Source: Chitinophagaceae bacterium
GTDB taxonomy: Bacteria > Bacteroidota > Bacteroidia > Chitinophagales > Chitinophagaceae
Length of the DNA stretch: 7,183 bases
Assembly (NCBI GenBank): GCA_025924755.1
Contig: JAICHT010000184.1
Coordinates: 1-7,183 of the forward strand
Direction of reading: 5' to 3'
The notes beneath the pieces are model-generated. The model saw only the letters and a list, made by a program, of their open reading frames with translations, had not been told where the DNA came from and did not search any database. Numbering within the stretch: the first letter of the stretch is position 1; every line of letters begins with the position of its first letter. Positions 1 through 7,183 of this stretch are shown in pieces. The position numbers and the translations under genes are program-made.

Positions 1-254
1 AGGGCCAACTTCATTGTAACAGGTGTTGTTGGCTTTTCCGGAGAAGCAACATTAACATATACCGGTAGCTTAATAGTACCACCGGCATCAAAAGCAAAGG
101 TAACCAGCTTATTTCTATTGCTTGCAGCAAGGGGCAATTGTACCGATGCCCCTCCCGATTTAAAATCGGTATAATATTCATTATTCTTAAGGCATGAACT
201 AAGCATGGATATCATCACCAGGCCCAATATGCATTTTATATTAATTATTTTCAT
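1..254 (-). CDS. DUF1735-like surface lipoprotein, N-terminal part (runs off window)
   Basis: Partial gene: 84 complete codons plus two bases are visible, read from an ATG at 254. The start (MKIINIK) is followed by a hydrophobic stretch and a lipobox MLSSC, with the lipidated cysteine at residue 21, so the product should be a lipoprotein and is probably outer-membrane anchored. The next part (CLKNNEYYTDF, then SVQLPLAAS at about 37-45, then IKLPVYVNVASP at about 61-72) matches the style of DUF1735 domains: a Cys-Leu-Lys start, a short acidic/aromatic run, and beta strands ending in a V-N-(V/L)-A-S-P motif. Such domains are known from small lipoproteins encoded after SusC-SusD pairs and from the N-termini of some family 18 glycoside hydrolases (endo-beta-N-acetylglucosaminidases). 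The gene begins 30 bases after the second SusD stop with no terminator between, so it is probably in the same transcript. Whether it is a binding protein only or carries a downstream catalytic domain cannot be decided here. The family call is from memory of motifs, not a search. Confidence 0.75.
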   Translation of the reverse strand, partial: MKIINIKCILGLVMISMLSSCLKNNEYYTDFKSGGASVQLPLAASNRNKLVTFAFDAGGTIKLPVYVNVASPEKPTTPVTMKLA

Positions 255-284
255 GTTTCTTTCTTTACTGTTTGGTATTAAAAT

Positions 285-1847
285 TTATGGCATCCAGAAT
301 ACTTTATCAACAAACGGATCTATCTTATCGCCTCCTGCTGCTTTTACATTAGCGGCATTTTTTTGAAACTCGCCTGTTGGATAATAAAACCGATAAGGTA
401 TGTGCGTTTTTGTGTTAGATGGATCTACTGACAAAGGCACAATAGGATACCCGGTTCTTCTTAAATCATTCCAGGATTCTACCGGGTTAATACCATTTAA
501 AGAAGCCCACTTTTGGGTAAGGATCGCTTCCAGTTGGCTGTTGAAACCAGATGGCCATGACACATTTTTTACATCGCTTTGGCTGTAATAGGCTGCAGCC
601 AGTGCATCAGCATCTTGCGTACTGCTATGAACACCTAAGTATTCGAAAGAAGCTGTAATGCCATTTTGATATAATTGCTGCGCATCACCAGAAGTATAAC
701 CTCTCAGGGCCGCTTCTGATTGCAGGAAAAAGCTTTCTGCAGCAGTAATTAAAGGAGCTCCCTGGTCGTTACTTTTTATTAAACCCGGCCCTATGCCAGA
801 ACCTACGGATGTTTGTATCTTTTGAATACCGAAAGGATCAGCATCATAGTCATTAGGATTTTGGGGAACCTCAACCTTGTAAAAGTCCTTAACGGTAGTA
901 CCTACGTTTTTGTTAGTAGGATCGGCGCCTTTGGTAGCGTAAAAATAACCTAAGCGGGGATCATTCGTAGTTTTATAAAAATCCATAGCCGTTTTGCTGG
1001 CCCTGATATACGAGTAGCTGCCTAAAGTATTAGTAGGTGTTACAAAGTATCCATAAAAAGGACTTTGCTTACCGGCCGTATTCAAATATCCCGGGTTAAC
1101 AATAGCATCTTCACCCAGTCCCAGGTAACCAACAGAAGCCGTATTAGCCAACTCCGTTTTAATATAATCCTGCTTAGCTGCCACTTCCGACTGGCGTACC
1201 AATATGCGTAATTTAACGGTATTGGCAAATTTGGCCCACATCGTCATATCGCCACCAAACATTACATCGCTTGAACCTAAGCTTGTTGCTGATGCGCTGT
1301 TTTTATTAATAAGATCTAATGCAGTATTGATATTAAGTACCAGGGAATCATATACAGCACTACCGTCATCATATTTCGGGAAAAAGTTGGCTGATCCTTT
1401 AAAAGCTTCTGAGTAAGGCACTTTTCCATATACATCTACCAAATGCTGAAACCCAAAAGCCTTCATAATTTTCGCTACTGCTAAAAAATTGCTCATGGCA
1501 GGATCCGTTGAATTCTTCTCAACATAATCAAGATTGGTAAGTACGCCATACCATGCATCCCATGGTTGCGGGTTGTCGTTAGTAAGCAAATATTCCGCGG
1601 CAGTACTATTAAAACTGTATCCACCACCATAATTATAATAACCCATCCATGCCGCTACCAATTGGTAAGGGCCACCCGGGTTATTTAATATAGCTGCAGC
1701 CCCGGTTAATGTTCCGGGAAGTACCAGTTCCGGAGTGGCTTGGGAAGGTTTGTTCGGGTTTACCGAAAGTTCCGTGAGAAAGTCTTTTTTACAGCTGCCT
1801 AAAACCATACACAGCAGTATAAAAGAAGAGAAATATATTTTTTTCAT
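285..1847 (-). CDS. SusD/RagB family nutrient-binding outer membrane lipoprotein (second pair)
   Basis: Surface lipoprotein expected to act as the hinged lid on its partner SusC, capturing ligand for TonB-dependent import. I chose the ATG at 1847 (520 aa), which starts MKKIYFSS, runs into a hydrophobic core and ends in lipobox VLGSC with the lipid-modified cysteine at residue 19, followed by Lys-Lys-Asp. An in-frame GTG at 1880 would add 11 residues ahead of a normal signal peptide and lies two bases from the SusC stop; I regard it as unlikely. The mature part shows the pattern of the SusD-like_2 subgroup: SVNPNKPSQATPE (28-40), helical AKIMKAFGFQHLVDVYGKVPYSEA (125-148), PKYDDGSAVYDSL (157-169), DVMFGGDMTMWAKFANTVKLRI (194-215), AAESFFLQSEAALRG (369-383) and WNDLRRTGYP (459-468). 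It ends FWMP. Length is in the usual SusD range. It follows its SusC by 34 bases and precedes the DUF1735-like gene by 30, which supports one operon. The ligand is unknown. Confidence 0.95.
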   Translation of the reverse strand: MKKIYFSSFILLCMVLGSCKKDFLTELSVNPNKPSQATPELVLPGTLTGAAAILNNPGGPYQLVAAWMGYYNYGGGYSFNSTAAEYLLTNDNPQPWDAWYGVLTNLDYVEKNSTDPAMSNFLAVAKIMKAFGFQHLVDVYGKVPYSEAFKGSANFFPKYDDGSAVYDSLVLNINTALDLINKNSASATSLGSSDVMFGGDMTMWAKFANTVKLRILVRQSEVAAKQDYIKTELANTASVGYLGLGEDAIVNPGYLNTAGKQSPFYGYFVTPTNTLGSYSYIRASKTAMDFYKTTNDPRLGYFYATKGADPTNKNVGTTVKDFYKVEVPQNPNDYDADPFGIQKIQTSVGSGIGPGLIKSNDQGAPLITAAESFFLQSEAALRGYTSGDAQQLYQNGITASFEYLGVHSSTQDADALAAAYYSQSDVKNVSWPSGFNSQLEAILTQKWASLNGINPVESWNDLRRTGYPIVPLSVDPSNTKTHIPYRFYYPTGEFQKNAANVKAAGGDKIDPFVDKVFWMP

Positions 1848-1881
1848 TTTTTGTTCAATTTGAATTAAAGCAATAATCACA

Positions 1882-4800
1882 TTAAAAATTCACTGTTAAC
1901 TGAATGCTTAACCTGCGGGTTGGAGGTAATTGATAATAGGTAGTATATCCCAAACCATTGCTATTGTTGTTATTAAACTCAGGGTCGGTCCATGTGTTTT
2001 GTGAAGGCCTGAACATCAACAGGTCGTTGCCTATTACATTTAAAGTGGCACCTTTTACAAATTTGGCGTTCCGGCTAATGAACTTGCCAAAGTCATAACC
2101 TAAACTTACGGTACGCAACTTCCAGGCGGCGGCATTCATTAAATAATCAGTGCCTGCTTTTCTATAGTTAGAGGATACCCAAAAACCCAGGGCTCCATCC
2201 GCTACATATACATTGGTATTAGGTACGTACTTACCGCTGCCATCTTTGTAAACCGAATTAGGATACACAAAGCTCTGGCGGCCATTGGCAGTAGAACTCA
2301 TTGAAGCTCCCGTAAAATCAAGATTTTGACCCACATTAGCATAAAACACATAACCACCGCGGTAGTCGCCTATTACGTTTAACGTAAATCCTTTATAGGA
2401 AAGCGAGGTAGTTAACCCTAAGATATATTTAGGTGTAGTTCGTCCTACAGGGCTTACTTTGGAATTTAATAGCGGTAAGCCGGTTTTTGCATCTACCACT
2501 ACGCTTCCGGTAGCAGAATCTCTTTGCAAATCGGTTAATTGCATATAGGGAAATGGCAACCCTACAATAGCGTAGTTATTATTGCCAATGCTAAACTGTT
2601 CTACTCCATTTAATAAGGAAACCACTTTTGAATTCATGATAGACAGGTTAGCACCTACATCCCATCTTAAGCCGCTCCGGGTATTTACCAGCGGTGATAC
2701 TTTTGCAGAGAACTCGAAACCAGAAGTTACGGTTTCGCCTGCGTTTACAGTAGCTCTTGCATAGCCGGTTGATGTACTGATATTAACCGGGAATGTTTGT
2801 GCGGTATTATTATCATGGTAATATGTAGCCTCTACGTTAAACCGGTTTTTAAAAAAGCCTAACTCAATACCTGCTTCTTTTTCTACTGTTTTTTCAGGAG
2901 TCAAAGCCGGGTTATTATAGGTATTGTTGATGCTTAAAGAAGCTAAACTTCCGTAAGGGAAACCAGCAGCTACATCATAACTGTTAGTGATAGAATAAGG
3001 ATCTACAGTGATCTGGCCGGTTTTACTATATGCAGCTCTTATTTTGGCAAAAGACAGCACATTGCTATTCTTAATAGCTTGGAAGTAATCAGATAAGATA
3101 AAGGCGCCATCAACCGCATATACATTATAGGCATTATTTCCTTTTGCTAATAAAGAAGACCAGTCGCGGCGGAAATTACCATGCAAAGCAAAGGCTTTAT
3201 ATGCCAAAGTCAAATCTGCATAACCACCAATGAGGCGGGTATCATTTTGTCCCTGATCTACAGTTGCTTCTCCCTGGCGATAATTAATATTATATAAACC
3301 AGTTAGGTAAGTGCTGTTTGATTGTGCATACTGGTAGCTGCTATAACGGTCCCATATGGTATTACCCAGGATCAGCGTGGAGCTAAGATCTCCAAATTTT
3401 TTATTGAAGGTCAGGAACACATCCTGCTGCAAACGTTTGTAATAATAATCGCCGTCATTCACGCTACCAGCCACATTACCCGAAGAAGCCGTATTACTGG
3501 CTCCCCATGGGTCGGAGGCTGCATATGGAGAAAAGATAGCAGGGTTTCTGTAATCTTTATAACGGGTATTGGTTACCTGGGCGCCAACGCGATACGTAGC
3601 ATTAAACCAATCGGTAGGTTTCAGATTTAATGTTAAACCACCCTGGATGTTGTCGCTGTTTTGAATATGCCTGGCATTATCCAATATCCAATATGGATTT
3701 TCGTAATAGGCATTATAATAATTACTAAGATTGCCAAAAGAAGTGGGATCCTGCCAGTTTTTTAAACTTTGAAGCGGGATATTAGCAGGTGTATTTAAAA
3801 CGGTCCAATAAACCGGGAAGTTGCCATTTGGATCTTCCCCTGCCGTATTAGCGGTTTTATATACATAGCTTAAATTAAAATCGGCCGAGAAGATACCATA
3901 GGTTTTCCTGCCGCCAAATCGTGCACTGGTCCTTCTGGACTGGTCTTTAGGTAAGGTGCCTTTTATAGATACATCCTGTAGGCCAATAAAAAAAGAATTA
4001 TCTCTGTCACCGCTTGAATAGGATAAATCATTCTGAGTAGTAAATCCGGTTTGAAAGAAATTTTTACGGGTATCAGGATTTATACCAACAAAGGGTGTTT
4101 TAAATACTTTTCCCTGTTCGTTTGGTCCGCCAATATATCCATAAGTAGTATCGCCGTTAAACTCAGGGCCATATTGCTGATTTTCGAAAGGGGCATACGT
4201 AGCAAATCCGGTATAAGGATCAACAGCAGGGCCATAGAAAAAGTTACCGGTTTCACCGCCATAACCCGAGAACTGCGTTTGCAATTTGGGCATATAGGAA
4301 AGGCGTTCAAACGTATTGGTAGTTGAAAAACTAATACTAGGCTTGCCTTTGCTATCAGCGCCCCTGCGGGTAGTAACAATCATTACACCGTTGGTAGCTT
4401 CCGAACCATATAAAGCTGCAGCCGTAGCGCCTTTTAATATAGAAACATTATCAATATCCTCCGGGTTAATGGATGAAAGGAAATCAGCACGTACAATCAT
4501 CCCATCTACTACTATCAGAGCCTGGTTATCGGCATTGATATGCCTTTCGCCACGTAATTGAATACGAACATCGGGATTCACCCCATTATTAATAGTACTG
4601 ATTTGAGCGCCGGCCACACGGCCTACCAGACCTTGTGCTACGTTTACCGGTTTGGAAACATTTAATTCTTTGTTGGAAACTGTTTGTGTAGAGTAACCTA
4701 TTTCTTTTGCCTGCCTTCTGATACCAAGGGCAGTTACCACTACTTCCTGCATTTGACCTTGGCCTGTAGTGAGTGAGAAATTAACGTTGCCGCCTTGTGC

Positions 4801-5046
4801 GGCCATGGTTTGGGATTGATGCCCGGTGGCAGAAACCGTTAACCGGGCATTTTTATGCACACTGATGGTGTAATTACCATTGGCATCTGCCGTAGTAGCG
4901 TTTCGTGTTCCAATTTCATTAATAGTAGCAAAAGGAAGCGGTTCTCCTTTTTCATCAGTAACTCTCCCGGTTACTGTGTGTGTTTGCGCAAGTGCTAGCA
5001 TACCTGTAAGCATCAGCGCCGCAAAGAGCGGTACAATTTTTCTCAT
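1882..5046 (-). CDS. SusC/RagA family TonB-linked outer membrane transporter (second pair)
   Basis: Complete 1054-residue TonB-dependent transporter, a usual length for SusC proteins. Residues 1-20 are a signal peptide (MRKIVPLF, then hydrophobic, cleavage likely ALA|QTH). Residues about 23-96 form a carboxypeptidase-regulatory-like beta domain (VTGRVTDEKGEPLPFATI, TTADANGNYTISV). A short linker EVVVTALGI (101-109) is the family's TonB-box region. The plug follows at about 113-228 with RIQLRGERHINADNQALIVVDG (161-182), NPEDIDNVSILKGATAAALYGSEATNGVMIVTTRRG (194-229), which are SusC signature segments. The rest is the 22-stranded barrel; near the end come AWKLRTVSLGYDF, GNDLLMF and DPEFNNNNSNGLG, and the chain ends LTVNF with a terminal phenylalanine typical for barrel assembly. 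No secretin/TonB short N-terminal (STN) domain fits between the signal peptide and the regulatory-like domain, so control by an anti-sigma/ECF pair through this protein is not expected. It starts a new transcription unit after a terminator; its ATG lacks a Shine-Dalgarno site. Substrate unknown. Confidence 0.97.
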   Translation of the reverse strand: MRKIVPLFAALMLTGMLALAQTHTVTGRVTDEKGEPLPFATINEIGTRNATTADANGNYTISVHKNARLTVSATGHQSQTMAAQGGNVNFSLTTGQGQMQEVVVTALGIRRQAKEIGYSTQTVSNKELNVSKPVNVAQGLVGRVAGAQISTINNGVNPDVRIQLRGERHINADNQALIVVDGMIVRADFLSSINPEDIDNVSILKGATAAALYGSEATNGVMIVTTRRGADSKGKPSISFSTTNTFERLSYMPKLQTQFSGYGGETGNFFYGPAVDPYTGFATYAPFENQQYGPEFNGDTTYGYIGGPNEQGKVFKTPFVGINPDTRKNFFQTGFTTQNDLSYSSGDRDNSFFIGLQDVSIKGTLPKDQSRRTSARFGGRKTYGIFSADFNLSYVYKTANTAGEDPNGNFPVYWTVLNTPANIPLQSLKNWQDPTSFGNLSNYYNAYYENPYWILDNARHIQNSDNIQGGLTLNLKPTDWFNATYRVGAQVTNTRYKDYRNPAIFSPYAASDPWGASNTASSGNVAGSVNDGDYYYKRLQQDVFLTFNKKFGDLSSTLILGNTIWDRYSSYQYAQSNSTYLTGLYNINYRQGEATVDQGQNDTRLIGGYADLTLAYKAFALHGNFRRDWSSLLAKGNNAYNVYAVDGAFILSDYFQAIKNSNVLSFAKIRAAYSKTGQITVDPYSITNSYDVAAGFPYGSLASLSINNTYNNPALTPEKTVEKEAGIELGFFKNRFNVEATYYHDNNTAQTFPVNISTSTGYARATVNAGETVTSGFEFSAKVSPLVNTRSGLRWDVGANLSIMNSKVVSLLNGVEQFSIGNNNYAIVGLPFPYMQLTDLQRDSATGSVVVDAKTGLPLLNSKVSPVGRTTPKYILGLTTSLSYKGFTLNVIGDYRGGYVFYANVGQNLDFTGASMSSTANGRQSFVYPNSVYKDGSGKYVPNTNVYVADGALGFWVSSNYRKAGTDYLMNAAAWKLRTVSLGYDFGKFISRNAKFVKGATLNVIGNDLLMFRPSQNTWTDPEFNNNNSNGLGYTTYYQLPPTRRLSIQLTVNF

Positions 5047-5111
5047 GTAAACGTTGTTTAAGTTTTAAATTTTTCAAAACAGCAGGACTCGTCAGAGATG
5101 AACTCAACAAT

Positions 5112-5150
5112 CAAAACACCAAGATAAATGTATTTTTAATAAAACCTTAA
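5112..5150 (-). promoter_or_regulatory. candidate Bacteroidota promoter for the second SusC operon
   Basis: The 215-base gap between the first SusD and the second SusC is the only sizeable intergenic region, and the terminator in it means a new promoter is needed. On the minus strand, TATCTTGG at 5126-5119 matches the Bacteroidota -7 element TAnnTTTG at all but one fixed position. Transcription would then begin near 5112 and give a leader of roughly 65 bases before the ATG at 5046. About 20 bases upstream there is only TTTTAAGG (5152-5145), a poor match to the -33 TTTG element. The call is inference from a weak motif. Confidence 0.3.
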
Positions 5151-5176
5151 AATTGATGAACTTTTTATTTTGGTGT

Positions 5177-5204
5177 ATAAACGGCATTTTTAAATAATAA
5201 ACGG
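5177..5204 (-). repeat. 8-bp direct repeat CCGTTTAT, 20-bp period, possible operator
   Basis: On the minus strand CCGTTTAT occurs at 5204-5197 and again at 5184-5177, so the copies begin exactly 20 bases apart, close to two helical turns. They lie between the terminator of the upstream operon and the candidate promoter, with 50 bases between the nearer copy and the TATCTTGG element. This is where an activator dimer could bind. The identity stops at eight bases, and in a short AT-rich region a repeat of this length can arise by chance, so the regulatory role is only a suggestion. Confidence 0.35.
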
Positions 5205-5209
5205 AGGCT

Positions 5210-5238
5210 AAAAAAAAGCTGCCTATAAAGGCAGCTTT
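5210..5238 (-). terminator. intrinsic terminator after the first SusC-SusD operon
   Basis: Read on the minus strand, AAAGCTGCC (5238-5230) pairs perfectly with GGCAGCTTT (5223-5215) around the six-base spacer TTTATA; one more T-A pair is possible, leaving a four-base loop. The stem runs straight into a T tract, eight consecutive T at 5217-5210. The hairpin begins 23 bases past the TAG of the first SusD. On the plus strand the hairpin is not followed by a clean T run, so it should work mainly in the minus direction. Confidence 0.9.
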
Positions 5239-5261
5239 ACTATAATTAATTTTTATAACAT

Positions 5262-6716
5262 CTATTTGGTATCCCAGAACAAACGGGTAGTAACAGCATC
5301 GCCTCCTATAGACGTTGAAGCTGCTTTGTAATTGGCCTCGTTTAAGTTCTCTTCAGTTGAAGGATATGTATAGCGAACCGGGTAAGCGGTAAGCGCTGAA
5401 GGAGGAGCTACCAGTTGAGGATAATCCAACCTTCTTTGCTCCACCCATGCATCAAACCCTCTTGTATAATAGTTGATCCAGGCCTGCACTCCTATACTCT
5501 TCTGCCAATTAGTGGAATTAAACTGATTAACAGGATCAGCTAAATAAGTAGTGGCGTCGGTAGATGACCCTCCCCAAAATTCGATAGCAGCTGTAATACC
5601 GTTATTGTAATGATCGGCTGCTGTTCCGCCTACATTCATGCCTCTGGCCGCACCCTCTGCCAACAACAATTCCACTTCTGCATAGTCCATTATAATAGCC
5701 GGAAAGTCGGGAGCTTCAACCTTTGCAGAAGGGTGAGAAAATTTTCTAAAGCTATTGCCACTTCCATATGTTCCTCCAATATAACTTCCGGAACTTCCAA
5801 CTCCTGTAAAATAAAATTGCCTTCTGGGATCCTGCCTGGCATTTAATGTATCTACAAAGGTGCTGGCAATTACAAAGTCATTACGGCCACTTTGCACCAG
5901 GTTCGACCATATTGGGTTAACATTGGGCGGTGTGGTGGTATATTTTAGCAAGGCATTATCATCATTGGAAGTAAACACATTAGGAGCAGCCGCTTCTACC
6001 AGTGCTTGTGCTTTTGCCGGATCGGAATCTGCAATTACCATTGCCAGCTTCAGTTGCATCGAATTAGCCAGCTTATACCATTCGGTAACATCGCCTCCAT
6101 ATATTAAATCTGCATTATCAAAACTGGTACCGGACACATCAAGTTCGCTGATAGAGGTGCTGATCGTATCCAGTAAAGCATAATATACATCCTTTTGGTT
6201 ATCGTATTTAGGCGTTGTATTCGTACTGCCCTGTAAAGCTTCGGTATAGGGAATATCACCAAAAGTATTTACGAGTACCGAAAAGGCATAGGCTCGGAAG
6301 ATTTTAGCAATGGCTATTTTATTTTTATAAGCCAGCTTATTAGCAGGCAACAAAGTAGGATCGTTTTGTTGCTGCCTCATCAGGATGATACTTTGATTAA
6401 AATCCTGAATAACATCTCTGTACATTGAGTTCCACCAGTTCAAAGGAATGTTCCGGTTGCCCAGGTCATACTGGCTTTCCTGGGGGTACGTAGTTTCTGC
6501 CCAGTATTGCGATATCAATTCAAATATACCGGTATTAACGTTTGGGGTCGTCATTGTATTGGCAAATGCTACTTCGGCATTTGAGAAAAGCATTTCACCC
6601 GGAACGTTCGTAATAGCCTTCGGATTAACATTCAGTTGCGTAATATCCTTTTTACAGGCCGCAAGTAAAAGAACCGGAATGCAATATTTGAAATATTTTA
6701 AAAAATGAATTTTCAT
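5262..6716 (-). CDS. SusD/RagB family nutrient-binding outer membrane lipoprotein (first pair)
   Basis: Complete 484-residue lipoprotein, partner of the SusC whose end lies just upstream; it should form the extracellular lid that binds ligand over the barrel. The N-terminus MKIHFLKYFKYCIPVLLLAAC holds a basic start, hydrophobic core and lipobox LLAAC with the lipidated cysteine at residue 21, followed by Lys-Lys-Asp. SusD-like_2 features in order: LNVNPKAITNVPGEMLFSNA (28-47), the helical AIAKIFRAYAFSVLVNTFGDIPYTEA (135-160), PKYDNQKDVYYALLD (169-183), DLIYGGDVTEWYKLANSMQLKLAM (203-226), MDYAEVELLLAEGAARG (343-359) and FDAWVEQRRLDYP (421-433). It ends RLFWDTK. The start codon follows the SusC stop after 10 bases, so the two are almost certainly cotranscribed and probably translationally linked. 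A terminator follows the TAG closely, making this the last gene of its operon. It shares the family block pattern with the second SusD in this window but is clearly different in sequence. Ligand unknown. Confidence 0.95.
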   Translation of the reverse strand: MKIHFLKYFKYCIPVLLLAACKKDITQLNVNPKAITNVPGEMLFSNAEVAFANTMTTPNVNTGIFELISQYWAETTYPQESQYDLGNRNIPLNWWNSMYRDVIQDFNQSIILMRQQQNDPTLLPANKLAYKNKIAIAKIFRAYAFSVLVNTFGDIPYTEALQGSTNTTPKYDNQKDVYYALLDTISTSISELDVSGTSFDNADLIYGGDVTEWYKLANSMQLKLAMVIADSDPAKAQALVEAAAPNVFTSNDDNALLKYTTTPPNVNPIWSNLVQSGRNDFVIASTFVDTLNARQDPRRQFYFTGVGSSGSYIGGTYGSGNSFRKFSHPSAKVEAPDFPAIIMDYAEVELLLAEGAARGMNVGGTAADHYNNGITAAIEFWGGSSTDATTYLADPVNQFNSTNWQKSIGVQAWINYYTRGFDAWVEQRRLDYPQLVAPPSALTAYPVRYTYPSTEENLNEANYKAASTSIGGDAVTTRLFWDTK

Positions 6717-6726
6717 AAAAAGAAGT

Positions 6727-7183
6727 TTAAAATTTCACATTTACATTAAAACCTGCTGTCCTGTAAGTAGGATAACTACCTACCTGAACGCCTTGGATGT
6801 TTCCCGAACTTGGACCTTCTTCCGGATCGGCATCAGGTAAGTTTTTATGTAGGATCCAAAGATTCCGGCCGTACAACGAAATGTTTACTCCTTTAATTGC
6901 ATTAAATCTTGAGAATAGCTTATTGGGTAATGAATAGCTTAAATTAACCTCGCGAAGCTTTACATAACTGGCATCATAAATATACCCGGCATTTGGAAAA
7001 TTATTATATCCGTATCCCCTTAGGCCTGTTACCAGCGCATGCGTGGTATTTGGTTTTCCATCTTCAGTAACTCCAGGAAAAAGAACACCACCACCAGAAG
7101 CAGGGTCATCTCTCTTAGGCTTTCCAAGATCGTTTAAACCCGCAGTATTTGCAGTTAAGCCTGTTCCCTGGCCATACCATTGG
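6727..7183 (-). CDS. SusC/RagA family TonB-linked outer membrane transporter, C-terminal part (first pair)
   Basis: The reading frame is open from the window edge to a TAA at 6729-6727, giving the last 151 residues of a larger protein whose start is outside the window. The visible part is the end of a SusC barrel: GGVLFPGVTEDGKPNT (31-46 of the fragment), then the conserved segment YDASYVKLREVNLSYSLP (69-86), VNISLYGRNLWIL (99-111) and DADPEEG (117-123). The last beta strand FNVNVKF ends in phenylalanine, the usual C-terminal signal for outer-membrane barrel insertion. These blocks match SusC transporters, which import ligands captured by a SusD lid with energy from TonB. Its SusD follows after 10 bases. 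At the C-terminus it shares only the general motifs (a KLR...V.L.Y block and a DPE block) with the complete SusC in this window, so the two are not a recent duplicate. The missing start, plug and N-terminal domains mean nothing can be said about signalling domains or length. Confidence 0.93.
   Translation of the reverse strand, partial: QWYGQGTGLTANTAGLNDLGKPKRDDPASGGGVLFPGVTEDGKPNTTHALVTGLRGYGYNNFPNAGYIYDASYVKLREVNLSYSLPNKLFSRFNAIKGVNISLYGRNLWILHKNLPDADPEEGPSSGNIQGVQVGSYPTYRTAGFNVNVKF

Noticed and set aside
400..1416. Two plus-strand open frames (400-588 and 1204-1416) inside the second SusD
   Set aside because: They are antisense to a well-supported SusD gene, lack recognisable domains and have no start context or neighbours on that strand.
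1848..1881. Near-palindrome TTCAAATTGAA in the spacer between the second SusC and SusD
   Set aside because: A one-base centre cannot form a hairpin loop, there is no T tract, and the site is AT-rich; no terminator or operator claim is warranted.
2582..4561. Four plus-strand frames and one alternative minus-strand frame (4080-4379) inside the second SusC
   Set aside because: All overlap conserved SusC coding sequence, have low-complexity or mirror-like composition and no family resemblance.
5116..5176. Seven-base inverted match ACACCAA (5116-5122) and TTGGTGT (5170-5176)
   Set aside because: The arms are 47 bases apart, match only seven bases and one arm overlaps the promoter candidate; chance is the simpler reading.
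5230..5256. Possible terminator use of the same hairpin on the plus strand
   Set aside because: The stem is followed by ACTATAATTAATTTTT, not a continuous T run, and no plus-strand gene runs into it.
5610..6708. Three plus-strand frames opposite the first SusD
   Set aside because: Antisense shadows of a gene with a clear lipobox and SusD motifs.

Overview
The window looks like chromosome from a member of the phylum Bacteroidota, probably in or near the Chitinophagaceae. The family assignment is an inference from protein style. The phylum call is firmer: it rests on SusC/SusD outer-membrane nutrient-uptake pairs, Cys-Lys-Lys lipoprotein N-termini, and A-rich start regions without Shine-Dalgarno sites. 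Every gene I can support is on the minus strand, so transcription runs from high to low coordinates.

In transcription order: (1) the C-terminal 151 residues of a SusC/RagA-type TonB-dependent transporter (7183-6727, start outside the window); (2) a complete SusD-like lipoprotein (6716-5262), 10 bases after that transporter; (3) a strong intrinsic terminator (5238-5210); (4) a promoter-type intergenic stretch holding an 8-bp direct repeat and a weak promoter candidate; (5) a complete second SusC (5046-1882, 1054 aa); (6) a second SusD-like lipoprotein (1847-285, 520 aa from the preferred ATG); (7) the first 84 codons of a small lipoprotein resembling DUF1735 proteins (254-1), cut by the window edge.

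The window therefore covers the end of one SusC-SusD unit and the start of a second SusC-SusD-accessory unit. In each pair the SusC forms the TonB-powered outer-membrane barrel and the SusD is the surface lipoprotein lid that captures ligand. The DUF1735-like lipoprotein sits where surface substrate-binding proteins or surface enzymes are usually encoded. No catabolic enzyme, regulator or mobile element is inside the window, so the substrate cannot be named. I saw no RNA gene, CRISPR array, insertion sequence or frameshift. No stretch without a gene exceeds about 215 bases. I do not see a novel system; the most useful points are the unit boundary, the possible operator repeat, and a start-codon correction for the second SusD.
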